Notes: generated from the letters alone by a model not told the origin. Shown: positions 25,601 through 33,569, numbered from the stretch's first letter. The stretch is 47,002 nucleotides of DNA from Comamonadaceae bacterium ALPHA2B (GCA_005503065.1 SCOE01000042.1:1-47002), one strand, 5' to 3'. Translations and numbers: made by a program.

Positions 25601-25804
25601 CGCTCGCCGATGGCCACGGCGGTGATCGGCGGTCTCATCACCTCGACGGTGCTGAGCCTGCTGGTGGTGCCGGCCGTCTTCACCTATGTCGACGATTTCG
25701 AGCACTGGGTGCGGCGGCGGCTGCGGCGGCTGCGCCGCCAGCCGCCCGACCCGCACGCGGACGACGACCTGCGCGGTACTGGCGAACCCCGGCCGACGAC
25801 CTGA
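22682..25804 (+). CDS. RND multidrug efflux pump subunit
   Basis: 1040 residues, the normal HAE-type length. Start ATG at 22682 gives MNVSSWSIRNP; the open frame before it is the shadow of the adaptor gene. The proton-relay pair D399/D400 lies in GILVDDAIVEVENI (TM4) and K913 in GVATKNSILLVEYA (TM10), so the pump appears active. Two large periplasmic loops and twelve membrane segments are visible. The sequence is closer to HAE-1/MdtB-like drug exporters than to heavy-metal pumps. The substrate is unknown. Confidence 0.92.
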   Translation: MNVSSWSIRNPIPAAMIFVLLTLAGLFSFKQMKVQNFPDMDLPVVIVTAVLPGASPSQLENDVARKIENAIATLQGLKHVTTTLTDGSATVAAEFVLEKPIQEAVDDVRSAVSRVRSDMPTDLRDPIITKLDLASQPVLAFAIASDRMDDQALSWFVDDTVARRLMAVPGVGAVNRVGGVTREIRVALDPARLQALNATAADVSRRLRQVQQESAGGRTDLGGTEQPVRTIATVASADELRRMQIPLSDGRRIALQDVATIEDTVAEPRAAAVLNGKQVVGFEVARSRGASEVEVGAGVEKALAQLQKDYPHIQLTRTLDFVKIAAEEYDASIKLLIEGAFLAVLVVWLFLRDWRATIVSAVALPLSVIPAFIGMYLLGFSINIITLLALSLVIGILVDDAIVEVENIVRHLRMGKTPYQAAMEAADEIGLAVIATTFTLIAVFLPTAFMSGVVGKFFKQFGWTASLAVFASLVVARMLTPMMAAYILKPIVGKSERDPGWLATYMRWVQACLRHRFLTMVGATVFFFASLAMIPLLPSGFIPPDDNVQTQVRVELPPGTKLEQTLAAAEQVRQRLLKIDHIHDIYTAVGAGSAGADPFSGNFVEARKATLTLQLSPRGERPTKQVIEAQIRTALQDLPGMRYGVGLGGSNDKYVLALSSQDPHALREAATAVERELRTLPGIGNVTSLASLVRPEIVVRPDFARAADLGVTSAAIADTLRVATMGDYDNQLAKLNLSERQVPIMVRLRDDARQDLSLLERLTVPGAHGPVRLGEVAKLELAGGPAVISRYDRARNMNFEIELGTRGLNDVTEAVRQLPAVKNLPASVRIVDIGDAEAMGELFTGFALAMLTGILCIYIVLVLLFKDFLQPATILAALPLSLGGAFVGLLIANKSFSMPSLIGLIMLMGVATKNSILLVEYAIVARRDQGMTRWEALLDACHKRARPIIMTTLAMGAGMLPIAVGWGAADSSFRSPMATAVIGGLITSTVLSLLVVPAVFTYVDDFEHWVRRRLRRLRRQPPDPHADDDLRGTGEPRPTT

Positions 25805-25912
25805 GGACTGCGCCGCTGCGGTGCTCCGCCGCGCGGCGCGCCCTGCACCTACTGCTTGAGCCGGCGCAAACGCACAGCCGGGGCGCGACCGCAGGCGCAT
25901 GCTTGCTGCACC

Positions 25913-26299
25913 ATGCCTCACTCCGTCCACTCCCGCATCGCAAACTTGGGCCTCCTGGCCTGCCTGATGCTTGCGGCTTCAGGCCCCGCGCTTGCGCAGG
26001 GCGCTGGTGCGGACAGCGCGCAGCAGCGCTACGAGCGCCAGATCGCCCGTTGCAACAACGGCCAATGGCCCGCCCCGCAGCGCGAGGCCTGCGTGCGCGA
26101 TGCGGGCCGCCTGCTCGACAGCGCCGCCGGCGGCATGCCTCCCCCGCAGACGCCGCAGCCATCGTCCGATGGCCGCGCCATCGTCATGACGCCGCAGGGC
26201 GCGCCGCCGCCGCCGAGCGGCTCGGACTACGTGACCTCGCCCGACGGCCGCGCCGTGACGGCGGTGCCCCCACCGGGCGACCGCATCGTCCGGCCCTGA
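25913..26299 (+). CDS. Small exported protein of unknown function
   Basis: 128 residues. The signal peptide (about 1-29) ends in PALAQ. The mature part begins with a helical region with two cysteines (YERQIARCNNGQWPAPQREACVRDAG), C-x13-C spacing that could form a disulfide, followed by a proline-rich tail with repeated DGRA (SSDGRAIVM, SPDGRAVTAV). Such proteins are common and uncharacterised in Comamonadaceae. It lies 108 bp after the RND gene; co-transcription is possible but unproven. Confidence 0.65.
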   Translation: MPHSVHSRIANLGLLACLMLAASGPALAQGAGADSAQQRYERQIARCNNGQWPAPQREACVRDAGRLLDSAAGGMPPPQTPQPSSDGRAIVMTPQGAPPPPSGSDYVTSPDGRAVTAVPPPGDRIVRP

Positions 26300-26333
26300 A
26301 TGCCGGCAAGCCGCCGTGAGGCGGAGTCGATGC

Positions 26334-26612
26334 TCAGCGCCGGGTCGCGGCGAGCTTCTCCGCGCGCGCGATCGCCGCTTCGAGCACCTGCAGGTCCATC
26401 GGGCTGGAATGCATGCGCTGGGCTTCCTGCCGCACGATGCCTTCGCTGTTCGGGCCGGCCAGGTCCTGGAGGCGCGATTGCAGTTCACGCCGCCGCCGCA
26501 CCAGCGCGACGGTGGGCGTTTCCTTGGGTCCACGTCGCAGCCGCCACCAGACCCCTGCGCCCACGAGCGCCAGGGCGACCACCACGGCGGCCACCATCAT
26601 CCAATCGATCAT
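26334..26612 (-). CDS. Small membrane-anchored protein of unknown function
   Basis: 92 residues from the ATG at 26612: one N-terminal membrane segment (about 6-24, MVAAVVVALALVGAGVWW), a basic stop-transfer patch (RLRRGPKE), then a charged helical cytoplasmic domain (VRRRRELQSRLQDLA, LQVLEAAIARAEKLAATRR) with coiled-coil character. No known domain is recognised. It is convergent with the small exported protein, 34 bp from its stop. Confidence 0.6.
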   Translation of the reverse strand: MIDWMMVAAVVVALALVGAGVWWRLRRGPKETPTVALVRRRRELQSRLQDLAGPNSEGIVRQEAQRMHSSPMDLQVLEAAIARAEKLAATRR

Positions 26613-26775
26613 CGGGTTCTCTTGTTGTCGAGCCCCAGGCGGCGAAGCGCACCGCAACGATGCGAACGCGAAGATGAGGTGGGGCGATGGCTGCTGTTTT
26701 ACCTTGCGCGCCGCCTTCGATCAACCTTGACGGCGCAGGGGAGTACTTTCCACCTCGCGCCATCCCAAGGCGCAC

Positions 26776-27243
26776 TCAGTCCGTGACGGCCACCATCGTG
26801 CCGCGGCAGCGAAGCGAGCCACAGTGGCAGGGGTAGTCGCCAGGGCCCTCGGCGTCGTCGACGGTGAGCGCATAGTCGAGGAAAAGCTCCTCGCCCGCAC
26901 GCACGTCGCGCAGCGTGTGGATCACCAGGTGCAGGCGGCCGCGTGTGCCGTGCTCCTCGTGCGCTTCACAGTTGGGTTCGCAGGCGTGGTTCAGGTGGCG
27001 CATCGCGTTGCCGCCCCGGCCGCCGTCGATCAGCGTGCCGTCCGACAGGCCGAAGAGGTAGGTCAGCGTGCTGTCCCATTCCATGGCGGCGGCCTGCGTC
27101 GCAGTGAAGCGGCGTCCGGTGTACCTGCCGAGCTTCGTACCCGCGCGCAGATCGACGGCGGCGAACGCACCGAGGCCGTGCACCCCGCTGGGACGCACGT
27201 GAAGCAAAGGGGTGGGCGGAGTGCGAAGCGGGGCGGCGGGCAT
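26776..27243 (-). CDS. Bacterial SET-domain lysine methyltransferase-like protein
   Basis: 155 residues, almost a minimal SET domain. The SAM-site motif NHACEPN (eukaryotic NHSCxPN) is at 85-91, GEELFLDY at 117-124 supplies the catalytic tyrosine, and C139, C141 and C146 form a short post-SET cysteine cluster (with the pre-substrate cysteine at 88) that would bind zinc. An N-terminal proline-rich lead precedes the SET-N strand SGVHGLGAFA. The substrate is unknown; bacterial homologues are reported to modify ribosomal, histone-like or host proteins. No signal peptide. It stands alone between unrelated genes. Confidence 0.85.
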   Translation of the reverse strand: MPAAPLRTPPTPLLHVRPSGVHGLGAFAAVDLRAGTKLGRYTGRRFTATQAAAMEWDSTLTYLFGLSDGTLIDGGRGGNAMRHLNHACEPNCEAHEEHGTRGRLHLVIHTLRDVRAGEELFLDYALTVDDAEGPGDYPCHCGSLRCRGTMVAVTD

Positions 27244-27360
27244 GTCGGGAACGATGGAAATTGCGGCGGGGCTGGCGCTGCAGCAAGAAGCCCGCCCGTC
27301 TCAAGGCACGGCCGCGCGCAGCCGCGGCCGAGTGTGCGCCAGGGATTACACGATGCTACA

Positions 27361-27410
27361 AAAAAAAGAGCGCCTCGCGCCCGTCACACGGGCGCCGGAG
27401 GCGCTTTTTT
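27361..27410. terminator. Bidirectional intrinsic terminator after tctA
   Basis: AGCGCCTC (27369-27376) pairs with GAGGCGCT (27398-27405), and inside it GCGCCCGT (27377-27384) pairs with ACGGGCGC (27388-27395) across a CAC loop. The hairpin is flanked by seven A on the left and six T on the right, so it can stop transcription in both directions. It lies 24 bp beyond the tctA stop on the minus strand, which makes it the tct operon terminator. Confidence 0.85.
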
Positions 27411-27433
27411 CTTCGAAAGGGCGCGGTCGGGCG

Positions 27434-28951
27434 TCAGGCCGCGGCCTCGAGCCTGCGTTTGCGTTCCGACATGCGCTTGGCGACGCGCGGCAGGATCAGC
27501 ACGGCCAGCACGATGACGATCAGCGCCACCGACATCGGCCGCTGCAGGAAGACCATCGGGCTGCCCTCGCCGATCGACAGCGCATTGCGCAGGTTGGCCT
27601 CGGCCAGCGGGCCCAGGATCATGCCGACGACCACGGGCGCGGTCGGGAAGTCGAAGCGCCGCATGATCACGCCCAGCACGCCGATGGCATAGAGCAGGAA
27701 GAGGTCGAAGGCGCTCTGCCGCATGCCGTAGGCACCGACGGTCGCGAAGATCAGGATGCCGGCGTACAGCTGCGGCTTGGGGATCTTCAGCAGCTTGACC
27801 CACAGGCCCACCATCGGCAGGTTGAGCACGAGCAGCATCACGTTGCCGATGTACAGCGATGCGATCAGCGCCCACACCAGCGCCGCGCTGGTCGTGAAGA
27901 GCTGCGGCCCGGGCTGGATGCCGTAGTTCTGGAATGCGCCCAGCAGGATGGCGGTGGTGTTGCTGGTCGGGATGCCCAGCGTGAGCAGCGGAATCAGCGC
28001 GGCCGTCACGGTGGCGTTGTTGGCAGCCTCGGGCCCCGCCACACCCTCGATGGCGCCGGTGGTGCCGAACTCGGCGCGGTCCTGCGGGTCCTTGGTGAGC
28101 TTCTTCTCGGTGGCATAGCTCAGGAAGGTCGGGATCTCGGTGCCGCCCGCGGGAATGCAGCCGAAGGGCGTGCCGATGGCGGTGCCGCGCAGCCAGGCCG
28201 GGATCGAGCGCTTCCAGTCGCGCGCGCTCATGTGGACGCGGCTCATCTTGTTCTGGCTCTCTTGCACCCGGCCCTCGTACAGCACGGCGTACAGCACCTC
28301 GGCCACCGCGAACAGGCCCACGGCGACGAGCACGATCTCGATGCCGTCGAGCAGCTCGGGCACGCCGCCCACGTAGCGGCCCTGGCCCGAGATCTGGTCC
28401 ATGCCCACGCAGCCCACGGCCAGGCCGATGAACAGCGCCGTCATCCCGCGCAGCGTGCTCTTGCCCAGCACCGCGCTCACGGTGGTGAAGGCCAGCACCA
28501 TGAGCAGGAAGTACTCGGGCGCCGCCAGCTTCACCGCGTAGTCGGCCACGTAGGGCGCGAACAGCGTGACGATGACGGTGGCGATCGTGCCGGCCACGAA
28601 GGAGCCGATGGCGGAGGTGGCCAGCGCCGCGCCGGCGCGGCCGCTCTTGGCCATCTTGTTGCCCTCCATGGCCGTGACCATGGACGCCGTCTCGCCCGGC
28701 GTGTTCAGCAGGATCGAGGTGGTCGAGCCGCCGTACATGGCGCCGTAGTAGATGCCGGCGAAGAAGATCATCGAGGCCGTGACGTCGACCTTGCCGGTGA
28801 TCGGGAGCAGCATGGCGACGGCCACCGCCGGGCCGATGCCGGGCAGCACGCCCACGGCCGTGCCCAGCGCGCAGCCGACGAGGCACCACAGCAGGTTGGT
28901 GACGGTGATGGCCTGCGCGAAGCCCTGGAGAAGTGCGTTGAAGATGTCCAT
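27434..28951 (-). CDS. tctA: Tripartite tricarboxylate transporter, large membrane subunit
   Basis: 505 residues with about eleven to twelve membrane segments. Characteristic TctA regions are [21 protein letters not shown] near 30-50, [19 protein letters not shown] near 69-87 and the repeated half in [20 protein letters not shown] and [17 protein letters not shown]. It is the main solute channel, driven by the sodium or proton gradient, with TctC delivering a carboxylate. It starts 10 bp after the tctB stop and is followed by an intrinsic terminator. Confidence 0.93.
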   Translation of the reverse strand: MDIFNALLQGFAQAITVTNLLWCLVGCALGTAVGVLPGIGPAVAVAMLLPITGKVDVTASMIFFAGIYYGAMYGGSTTSILLNTPGETASMVTAMEGNKMAKSGRAGAALATSAIGSFVAGTIATVIVTLFAPYVADYAVKLAAPEYFLLMVLAFTTVSAVLGKSTLRGMTALFIGLAVGCVGMDQISGQGRYVGGVPELLDGIEIVLVAVGLFAVAEVLYAVLYEGRVQESQNKMSRVHMSARDWKRSIPAWLRGTAIGTPFGCIPAGGTEIPTFLSYATEKKLTKDPQDRAEFGTTGAIEGVAGPEAANNATVTAALIPLLTLGIPTSNTTAILLGAFQNYGIQPGPQLFTTSAALVWALIASLYIGNVMLLVLNLPMVGLWVKLLKIPKPQLYAGILIFATVGAYGMRQSAFDLFLLYAIGVLGVIMRRFDFPTAPVVVGMILGPLAEANLRNALSIGEGSPMVFLQRPMSVALIVIVLAVLILPRVAKRMSERKRRLEAAA

Positions 28952-28961
28952 GGCCGTGCTT

Positions 28962-29492
28962 TCAGATCCAGCCGGTGGCGGTCAGGCCTGGCAGGTTGAT
29001 CGCCAGGAACTTGGTGAAGGCCCAGAACACGGGCGCGGAGATCGCCAGGCCCACGAGCAGGTCCTTGATCCAGGTGGCCGGCGCGTTGGCGATCGGCTGG
29101 CCGCCGGCGCGGCGCAGGCCCTGCACCGCCAGCACATAGCACAGCGTGCAGCTGAGCACGAAGCCGATGGTGGTGATCAGCCCGGCATTGAGCAGCAGTC
29201 CGGCCGAGACCCAGACGAAGCCGCTCCAGTACGGGGGCGCCGTCGCGCCCTCCTCGTCCATCTCGCGAAAGCCCCCGGTGCGGGCCTCCCAGGTGATCCA
29301 GGCGCCGCAGATCGTGAGCACGATGGAGACCAGCCAGGGCAGGAAGTTGGGGCCGACGCCGCTGTAGCCGGCCTCGGACGAGATGCCGGTGGCGCCCCAG
29401 GCCATGCCCAGGCCGGTGAGCAGCACGCCCACGCCCACGAGCGTCTGCGGCCAGTTGCCGCCGCTGGGCGGGGAGGTGTCCGTGTTTGTCAT
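28962..29492 (-). CDS. tctB: Tripartite tricarboxylate transporter, small membrane subunit
   Basis: 176 residues with four predicted membrane segments (about 20-37, 53-72, 96-112 and 120-140) plus a C-terminal one, matching the TctB family in size and in the position between tctC and tctA. It partners TctA in the inner membrane. The ATG at 29492 follows a GAGATTCC-type weak ribosome site. A terminator-like hairpin at 29534-29568 lies between it and tctC. Confidence 0.85.
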   Translation of the reverse strand: MTNTDTSPPSGGNWPQTLVGVGVLLTGLGMAWGATGISSEAGYSGVGPNFLPWLVSIVLTICGAWITWEARTGGFREMDEEGATAPPYWSGFVWVSAGLLLNAGLITTIGFVLSCTLCYVLAVQGLRRAGGQPIANAPATWIKDLLVGLAISAPVFWAFTKFLAINLPGLTATGWI

Positions 29493-29533
29493 CGTTGGAA
29501 TCTCCGGAAATGAAGGCGGTGCGCTGCCGGCTC

Positions 29534-29568
29534 AAAAAAGGCACGGGACCCGCGAGGGACGCCGTGCC
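29534..29568 (-). terminator. Terminator-like hairpin between tctC and tctB
   Basis: On the minus strand GGCACGG (29568-29562), a 15-base loop, CCGTGCC (29546-29540) and TTTTTT (29539-29534). Position and form suggest partial termination inside the operon after tctC, so that more binding protein than membrane subunit is made. Confidence 0.65.
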
Positions 29569-29647
29569 GAAGGACATGGGGCCTGCGGGCCGGTCCGTGT
29601 GACAGCGTGGCTGGATGTCGGTGATGGACGCGCGCAGCCCGGCGCCG

Positions 29648-30607
29648 TCAGACCATGCCCGACTTGGTCATGGTCGCGCGCAGGCTGGCGAACTCGTCGT
29701 CGACGAACTTGTCGAAAGCCGGGCCGCTCAGGACAGCGGGCGTCCAGTCGTTCTTCTTCATGGCCTCGGCCCACGACGGGGTCTTGAGCGCGGCCAGCAC
29801 CAGGTCGGTCAGCACCTTGCGCTGTTCGGCGCTGATGCCGGGGGCGCCATAGACACCGCGCCAGTTGCCGATCTCGACATCGATGCCCTGCTCCTTGAGC
29901 GTGGGCACATTGATGCCCGGCAGGCGCTGGGCCGAGGTGACGGCGATGGCCTTCATCTTGCCGTCGGCAATGTAGGGCGCGAACTCGCTGTAGCCGCTGC
30001 CGCCCACGGTGACGTTGCCGCCCAGGATGGCGGCGGTGGCCTCGCCGCCCCCGCGGAAGGCCACGTAGTTGATCTTCGACGGGTCGGCGCCGACCTTCTG
30101 CGCGATCATGGCAGCGGCGATGTGTTCGGTGGACCCGCGCGAGCCGCCGCCCCACTTGACGCTGCCCGGGTCCTTCTTGAGCTGGGCGACCACGTCGGCC
30201 ATGGTCTTGAAGGGCGAGTTGGCGGGCAGCACGAAGACGTTGTATTCGCTGGTCAGGCGCGCGATCGGCGTGGCCTGCGACAGGTTCACCGGCGGCTTGC
30301 CGGTGATGATGCCGCCGAGCATCACCGCGCCCATGACCATCAGCGCGTTGGCGTCGCCCTTGGAGCCGTTGACGAACTGCGCCAAGCCCAGCGCGCCGGC
30401 GGCGCCGCCCTTGTTGTCGTAGGTCACGGTGTCGGCCAGCTTGCCGTCGGTCAGGGCCTTGCCCAGTGCGCGGCCCGTGGTGTCCCAGCCGCCGCCGGGG
30501 TTGGCGGGGATCATCATCTTGATGTTGGCCGCGGCATGCGCCGACAGCGGCAGCGCGCCGGTGGCGGCCAGGGCGGCGAGGGATTTCAGGAAGGTGTCGC
30601 GACGCAT
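29648..30607 (-). CDS. tctC: Bug-type tricarboxylate-binding protein
   Basis: 319 residues. The signal peptide (about 1-25, MRRDTFLKSLAALAATGALPLSAHA) is Sec-type. The mature protein carries the Bug signatures IPANPGGGWDTTGRALG near the N-terminus (ligand carboxylate pocket) and RGSTEHIAA, FRGGGEATAAILGG and GVYGAPGIS in the second lobe. AGGAGA is seven bases upstream of the ATG at 30607. It delivers a di- or tricarboxylate to TctBA. Regulation by the divergent tctDE pair is expected from the Salmonella paradigm. Confidence 0.92.
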   Translation of the reverse strand: MRRDTFLKSLAALAATGALPLSAHAAANIKMMIPANPGGGWDTTGRALGKALTDGKLADTVTYDNKGGAAGALGLAQFVNGSKGDANALMVMGAVMLGGIITGKPPVNLSQATPIARLTSEYNVFVLPANSPFKTMADVVAQLKKDPGSVKWGGGSRGSTEHIAAAMIAQKVGADPSKINYVAFRGGGEATAAILGGNVTVGGSGYSEFAPYIADGKMKAIAVTSAQRLPGINVPTLKEQGIDVEIGNWRGVYGAPGISAEQRKVLTDLVLAALKTPSWAEAMKKNDWTPAVLSGPAFDKFVDDEFASLRATMTKSGMV

Positions 30608-30649
30608 GTCGATGTCTCCTAGGGGTCGTTGGGATCGGATCGCTGGAAC

Positions 30650-30709
30650 GGAACCTGAGCGGAACCTGAGCGCCGCTATGATGCGCCGCCCCGCTGTCAG
30701 TTGGCTGTC
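30650..30709. promoter_or_regulatory. Two 11-bp-period direct repeats in the tctC/tctD control region
   Basis: GGAACCTGAGC occurs twice in tandem (30650-30660 and 30661-30671), and GCTGTC occurs at 30693-30698 and 30704-30709, again 11 bp apart. Direct repeats with 10-11-bp spacing are the usual binding sites of OmpR/PhoB-type regulators, so these are candidate TctD boxes in the 202-bp divergent region. Assignment is inference. Confidence 0.45.
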
Positions 30710-30809
30710 GCCCGCCTCGGGGTAATCACTGAGGGCCTGCGCGGGCGGCGTCCCGCCGGACGGCCGCAGGATGGTGAAACTCCCGGTGCCCGCGCGCCCT
30801 GTCCCGCCC

Positions 30810-31502
30810 ATGAAGCTGCTCCTCGTCGAAGACGATCCCACCATGCAGACCACGCTGCAGCGCACCCTCGGGCGCCGGCAGATCGACGTGCGGGTGTGCG
30901 GCGACGGCGCCCAGGCCCTGGCCCAGTGGCGAGCGCTCGACCCCGACGTGGTGGCGCTGGATCTGAGCCTGCCGAACCTCGACGGCCTGCAGGTGCTGGC
31001 GCAGGCCCGCGCGGCCGGCCTGCGCGCCCCGGTGCTGCTGCTCACCGCGCGCGGCACGGTGGGCGACCGCGTGATGGGCCTGAACGCCGGCGCCGACGAC
31101 TACCTGCCCAAGCCCTTCGACCTCGACGAGCTGGAAGCGCGCCTGCGGGCGCTGCGCAGGCGCCGCCAGGACGGACCCGCTGACGACAGCGTGCCCACCC
31201 CGCTGGAAGTGGGCACGCTGCGCTTCGAGCCCGACAGCGGAGCCGTCTACCGCGGCGCCGAAGTGCTGGAGCTCACGCCGCGCGAGCTCGCGCTGCTGCA
31301 GGCGCTGATGGCCAAGCCCGGCCACGCGGTGAGCAAGGAGCGCCTGTTCGAGCTGGTCTTCCCCGGCGAGGCGGAGGTGCAGTACGAAGCCATCGAGGTG
31401 GTGGTGTACCGCCTGCGCAAGAAGCTGGCCGGCACCGGCACCGCGCTGGTCACGCTGCGCGGACTGGGCTACCTGCTCAAGGCCGCGCCCGACGCCGGCT
31501 GA
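30810..31502 (+). CDS. tctD: OmpR-family response regulator TctD
   Basis: 230 residues. Receiver domain with acidic pocket D8/D9, phospho-acceptor D51 (DLSLPNLDG), T79 and K101 (KPF); the C-terminal winged HTH spans about 130-225 (LTPRELALLQALMA, VVVYRLRKKLAG, LRGLGYLL). The ATG at 30810 (MKLLLVEDD) is the natural domain start; the frame begins earlier without supporting signal. It is divergent from tctC and followed by tctE after 4 bp, hence the name. Confidence 0.9.
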   Translation: MKLLLVEDDPTMQTTLQRTLGRRQIDVRVCGDGAQALAQWRALDPDVVALDLSLPNLDGLQVLAQARAAGLRAPVLLLTARGTVGDRVMGLNAGADDYLPKPFDLDELEARLRALRRRRQDGPADDSVPTPLEVGTLRFEPDSGAVYRGAEVLELTPRELALLQALMAKPGHAVSKERLFELVFPGEAEVQYEAIEVVVYRLRKKLAGTGTALVTLRGLGYLLKAAPDAG

Positions 31503-31506
31503 GCGC

Positions 31507-32925
31507 ATGCGCCGCACCTCGCTGCGCTTCCGGCTGCTGCTGGGCCTGCTGGCCCCGGTGGCGCTGTTCATCGTCATCAACAGCGTGAGCGTGTACCGCC
31601 AGGCGCTCGCCGCGGCCACCACGGCCTACGACCGCACCCTGCTGGCCTCGGCCAAGACCATCGGCGAGCAGCTCGACGTCGACGGCTACGACGACGCGGC
31701 CTCCATCCGCGCCACGGTGCCCTACTCGGCGCTGGAAGCCTTCGAGGCCGACAACAAGAGCCGCATGTACTACCGCGTCTCGACGCAGGGCGGCGAGATG
31801 GTGTCGGGCTTCGCCGAGCTGCCCTTCTGGCGCGGCAGGCTGCCGGCCCGGCCGCCGTATGCGGCGCTGGTCGACTTCTACGACGACAGCTTCCGCGACC
31901 GGCCGGTGCGCGTGGCGGTGCTGCTGCAGCCGGTGGCCAGCGCGCACGGCCGCGGCATGGCCGTGGTGCAGGTGGCCGAGACGCTGGAGCTGCGCGAAAC
32001 GCTCGCACGCCGCCTGCTGGTCGACATGCTGTGGCGCCAGCTGCTGCTGCTGGCGGTGGTGGCGGCGGTGACGGTGGCCGTCGTCCAGCGCGCCACGCGG
32101 CCGGTGCGTGCGCTGGGCGAGGCGATCGAGGCCCGCGCCGCCGACGACCTCTCCCCCATCGAAGCGCCGCACGCCCCGCGCGAGCTGCTGCCGCTGGTCG
32201 ACGCGATGACCGGCGTGATGGGCCGGCTGCAGCGCCTGCTGGAGCACCAGAAGCGCTTCGTGCGCGATGCCGCGCACCAATTGCGCACGCCGCTGGCCGT
32301 GCTCAAGGCGCAGGTGCAGTCGGCGCAGCGCGGCGACGTGCCGCCGGCGCAGGCGCTGCACGAGATCCGCGAGACCGTCGAACGTGCCACCGCGCTGGCC
32401 AACCAGATGCTGTCGCTGGCCAAGATCGAGCAGTTGCGCCAGCAGCCCGAGTCGGAATCGCTGGACCTGGGCGACATGGTGCGGCAGGTGGCGCTGGACC
32501 TCTCGCCGCTGATTGCCGACCGGTCGCTCGACTTCGAGCTCGATGTGGTCCCGGCGCGCGTCGACGCCCACCGCTGGATGCTGCTGGAGCTCAGCCGCAA
32601 TCTGCTGCACAACGCGATCAAGCACAGCCCGCCGGGTGCAGCGCTGGCCGTCCGCGTGGCCGCGGCAGGAAGCGAGGCCGTGCTGCGCGTGCGCGATGCC
32701 GGGCCGGGGATCTCCGCCGAGCTGCGCCAGCGCCTGTTCGCGCCCTTCGCCGCCGGCGACGTGGCGCGCGGCTCCGGCCTGGGCCTGGCCATCTGCCGCG
32801 AGATCGTGCAGACGCTGGGCGGCGACATCTCGCTCGACAATCGCCTCGGCCCCGATGGCCGGGTGAACGGGCTCGATGCCGTGGTGCGGCTGCCGCTGCT
32901 GACGCATCGCGACGCCACGCCTTGA
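31507..32925 (+). CDS. tctE: Sensor histidine kinase TctE
   Basis: 472 residues. Membrane segments at about 9-30 and 165-190 flank a periplasmic sensor domain of the 2CSK_N/TctE type (TTAYDRTLLASAKTIGEQLD). HAMP, then the H-box AAHQLRTPL with phospho-acceptor H257, the N-box LSRNLLHNAIKHSP, and G-boxes DAGPGIS and GSGLGLAI complete an orthodox kinase. It should sense external tricarboxylates and phosphorylate TctD, switching on tctCBA. Confidence 0.92.
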   Translation: MRRTSLRFRLLLGLLAPVALFIVINSVSVYRQALAAATTAYDRTLLASAKTIGEQLDVDGYDDAASIRATVPYSALEAFEADNKSRMYYRVSTQGGEMVSGFAELPFWRGRLPARPPYAALVDFYDDSFRDRPVRVAVLLQPVASAHGRGMAVVQVAETLELRETLARRLLVDMLWRQLLLLAVVAAVTVAVVQRATRPVRALGEAIEARAADDLSPIEAPHAPRELLPLVDAMTGVMGRLQRLLEHQKRFVRDAAHQLRTPLAVLKAQVQSAQRGDVPPAQALHEIRETVERATALANQMLSLAKIEQLRQQPESESLDLGDMVRQVALDLSPLIADRSLDFELDVVPARVDAHRWMLLELSRNLLHNAIKHSPPGAALAVRVAAAGSEAVLRVRDAGPGISAELRQRLFAPFAAGDVARGSGLGLAICREIVQTLGGDISLDNRLGPDGRVNGLDAVVRLPLLTHRDATP

Positions 32926-33009
32926 GCCGGCCGCCGACGCCCCCACCTACGCCGACCGCCCCCTTCCGCCTTCACCGGCCTGAACCGTTTCGCCGAAGAT
33001 TTCGAATAC

Positions 33010-33447
33010 ATGGAGCGCATGCGCATCGACAAGTGGCTCTGGGCCGCCCGCTTCTACAAGACCCGTTCGCTGGCCGTCGACGAGATCGGCAAGAACCGGG
33101 TGCAGGTCAATGGCGAGGCGGCCAAGCCTGCCCGCGAGATCAAGCCCGGCGACACGGTGGCCCTGCGCCAGGGCCCGGTGACGCGCACGGTGCGCGTGCT
33201 GGGCCTGAGCCTGCAGCGCGGCCCGGCGCCGGTCGCCCAGCAGCTCTACCAGGAGACGCCGGAGAGCCTCGCCGCCCAGGCTGCGGCGCGCGACGCGAGG
33301 CGTGTCTCGCGCGAACCGGCGCTGAGCATCGAGCAGGGCCGACCCACCAAGCGCGAGCGGCGGCACCTCGACACGGCACGCCAGCACGGCTGGGGCGACC
33401 GCTGGAGTGCCAGCGTGGACGACGCTTCGGACGGCAACACGCGCTGA
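33010..33447 (+). CDS. hslR: Ribosome-associated heat shock protein Hsp15
   Basis: 145 residues. The S4 RNA-binding domain covers about 4-65 (MRIDKWLWAARFYKTRSLA, VQVNGEAAKPAREIKPGD), followed by VRVLGLSLQRGPAPVAQQLYQETPES and a basic tail (RPTKRERRHLD) as in Hsp15. The protein rescues free 50S subunits that carry nascent peptidyl-tRNA after heat stress. It lies 84 bp after tctE on the same strand and probably has its own promoter. The downstream gap contains a 62-bp repeat. Confidence 0.9.
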   Translation: MERMRIDKWLWAARFYKTRSLAVDEIGKNRVQVNGEAAKPAREIKPGDTVALRQGPVTRTVRVLGLSLQRGPAPVAQQLYQETPESLAAQAAARDARRVSREPALSIEQGRPTKRERRHLDTARQHGWGDRWSASVDDASDGNTR

Positions 33448-33458
33448 GACACCGGGCC

Positions 33459-33520
33459 GCTACGGTTTTGATAGCGCTTCGCGCCCGGCGGACGGGCGCT
33501 GCAGCCCTTTTTTCCTTGAA
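33459..33520 (+). repeat. 62-bp interspersed repeat, copy 3
   Basis: GCTACGGTTTTGATAGCGC at the start, GCGCCCG...CGGGCGC arms, then a run CCCTTTTTTCCTTGAA. The hairpin followed by T6 would work as an intrinsic terminator for hslR (stop at 33447), so the element may have been co-opted for that purpose. Confidence 0.75.
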
Positions 33521-33569
33521 GGTGCAATGCATGGGGTAGGCTGCGGGCTTTGCACCTTCGCCCATCGCC

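Noticed and set aside
23114-25930. Very long antisense open frame opposite the RND pump gene (similar long frames oppose liv, tct and other genes)
   Set aside because: Low-complexity His/Arg/Gln/Gly-rich translation typical of antisense frames in high-GC DNA; the sense genes carry all family motifs.
26658-26775. Possible hairpin GCGCCG...CGGCGC between the small membrane protein and the SET gene as terminator
   Set aside because: The loop is long and no T run follows on either strand, so it is not convincing.
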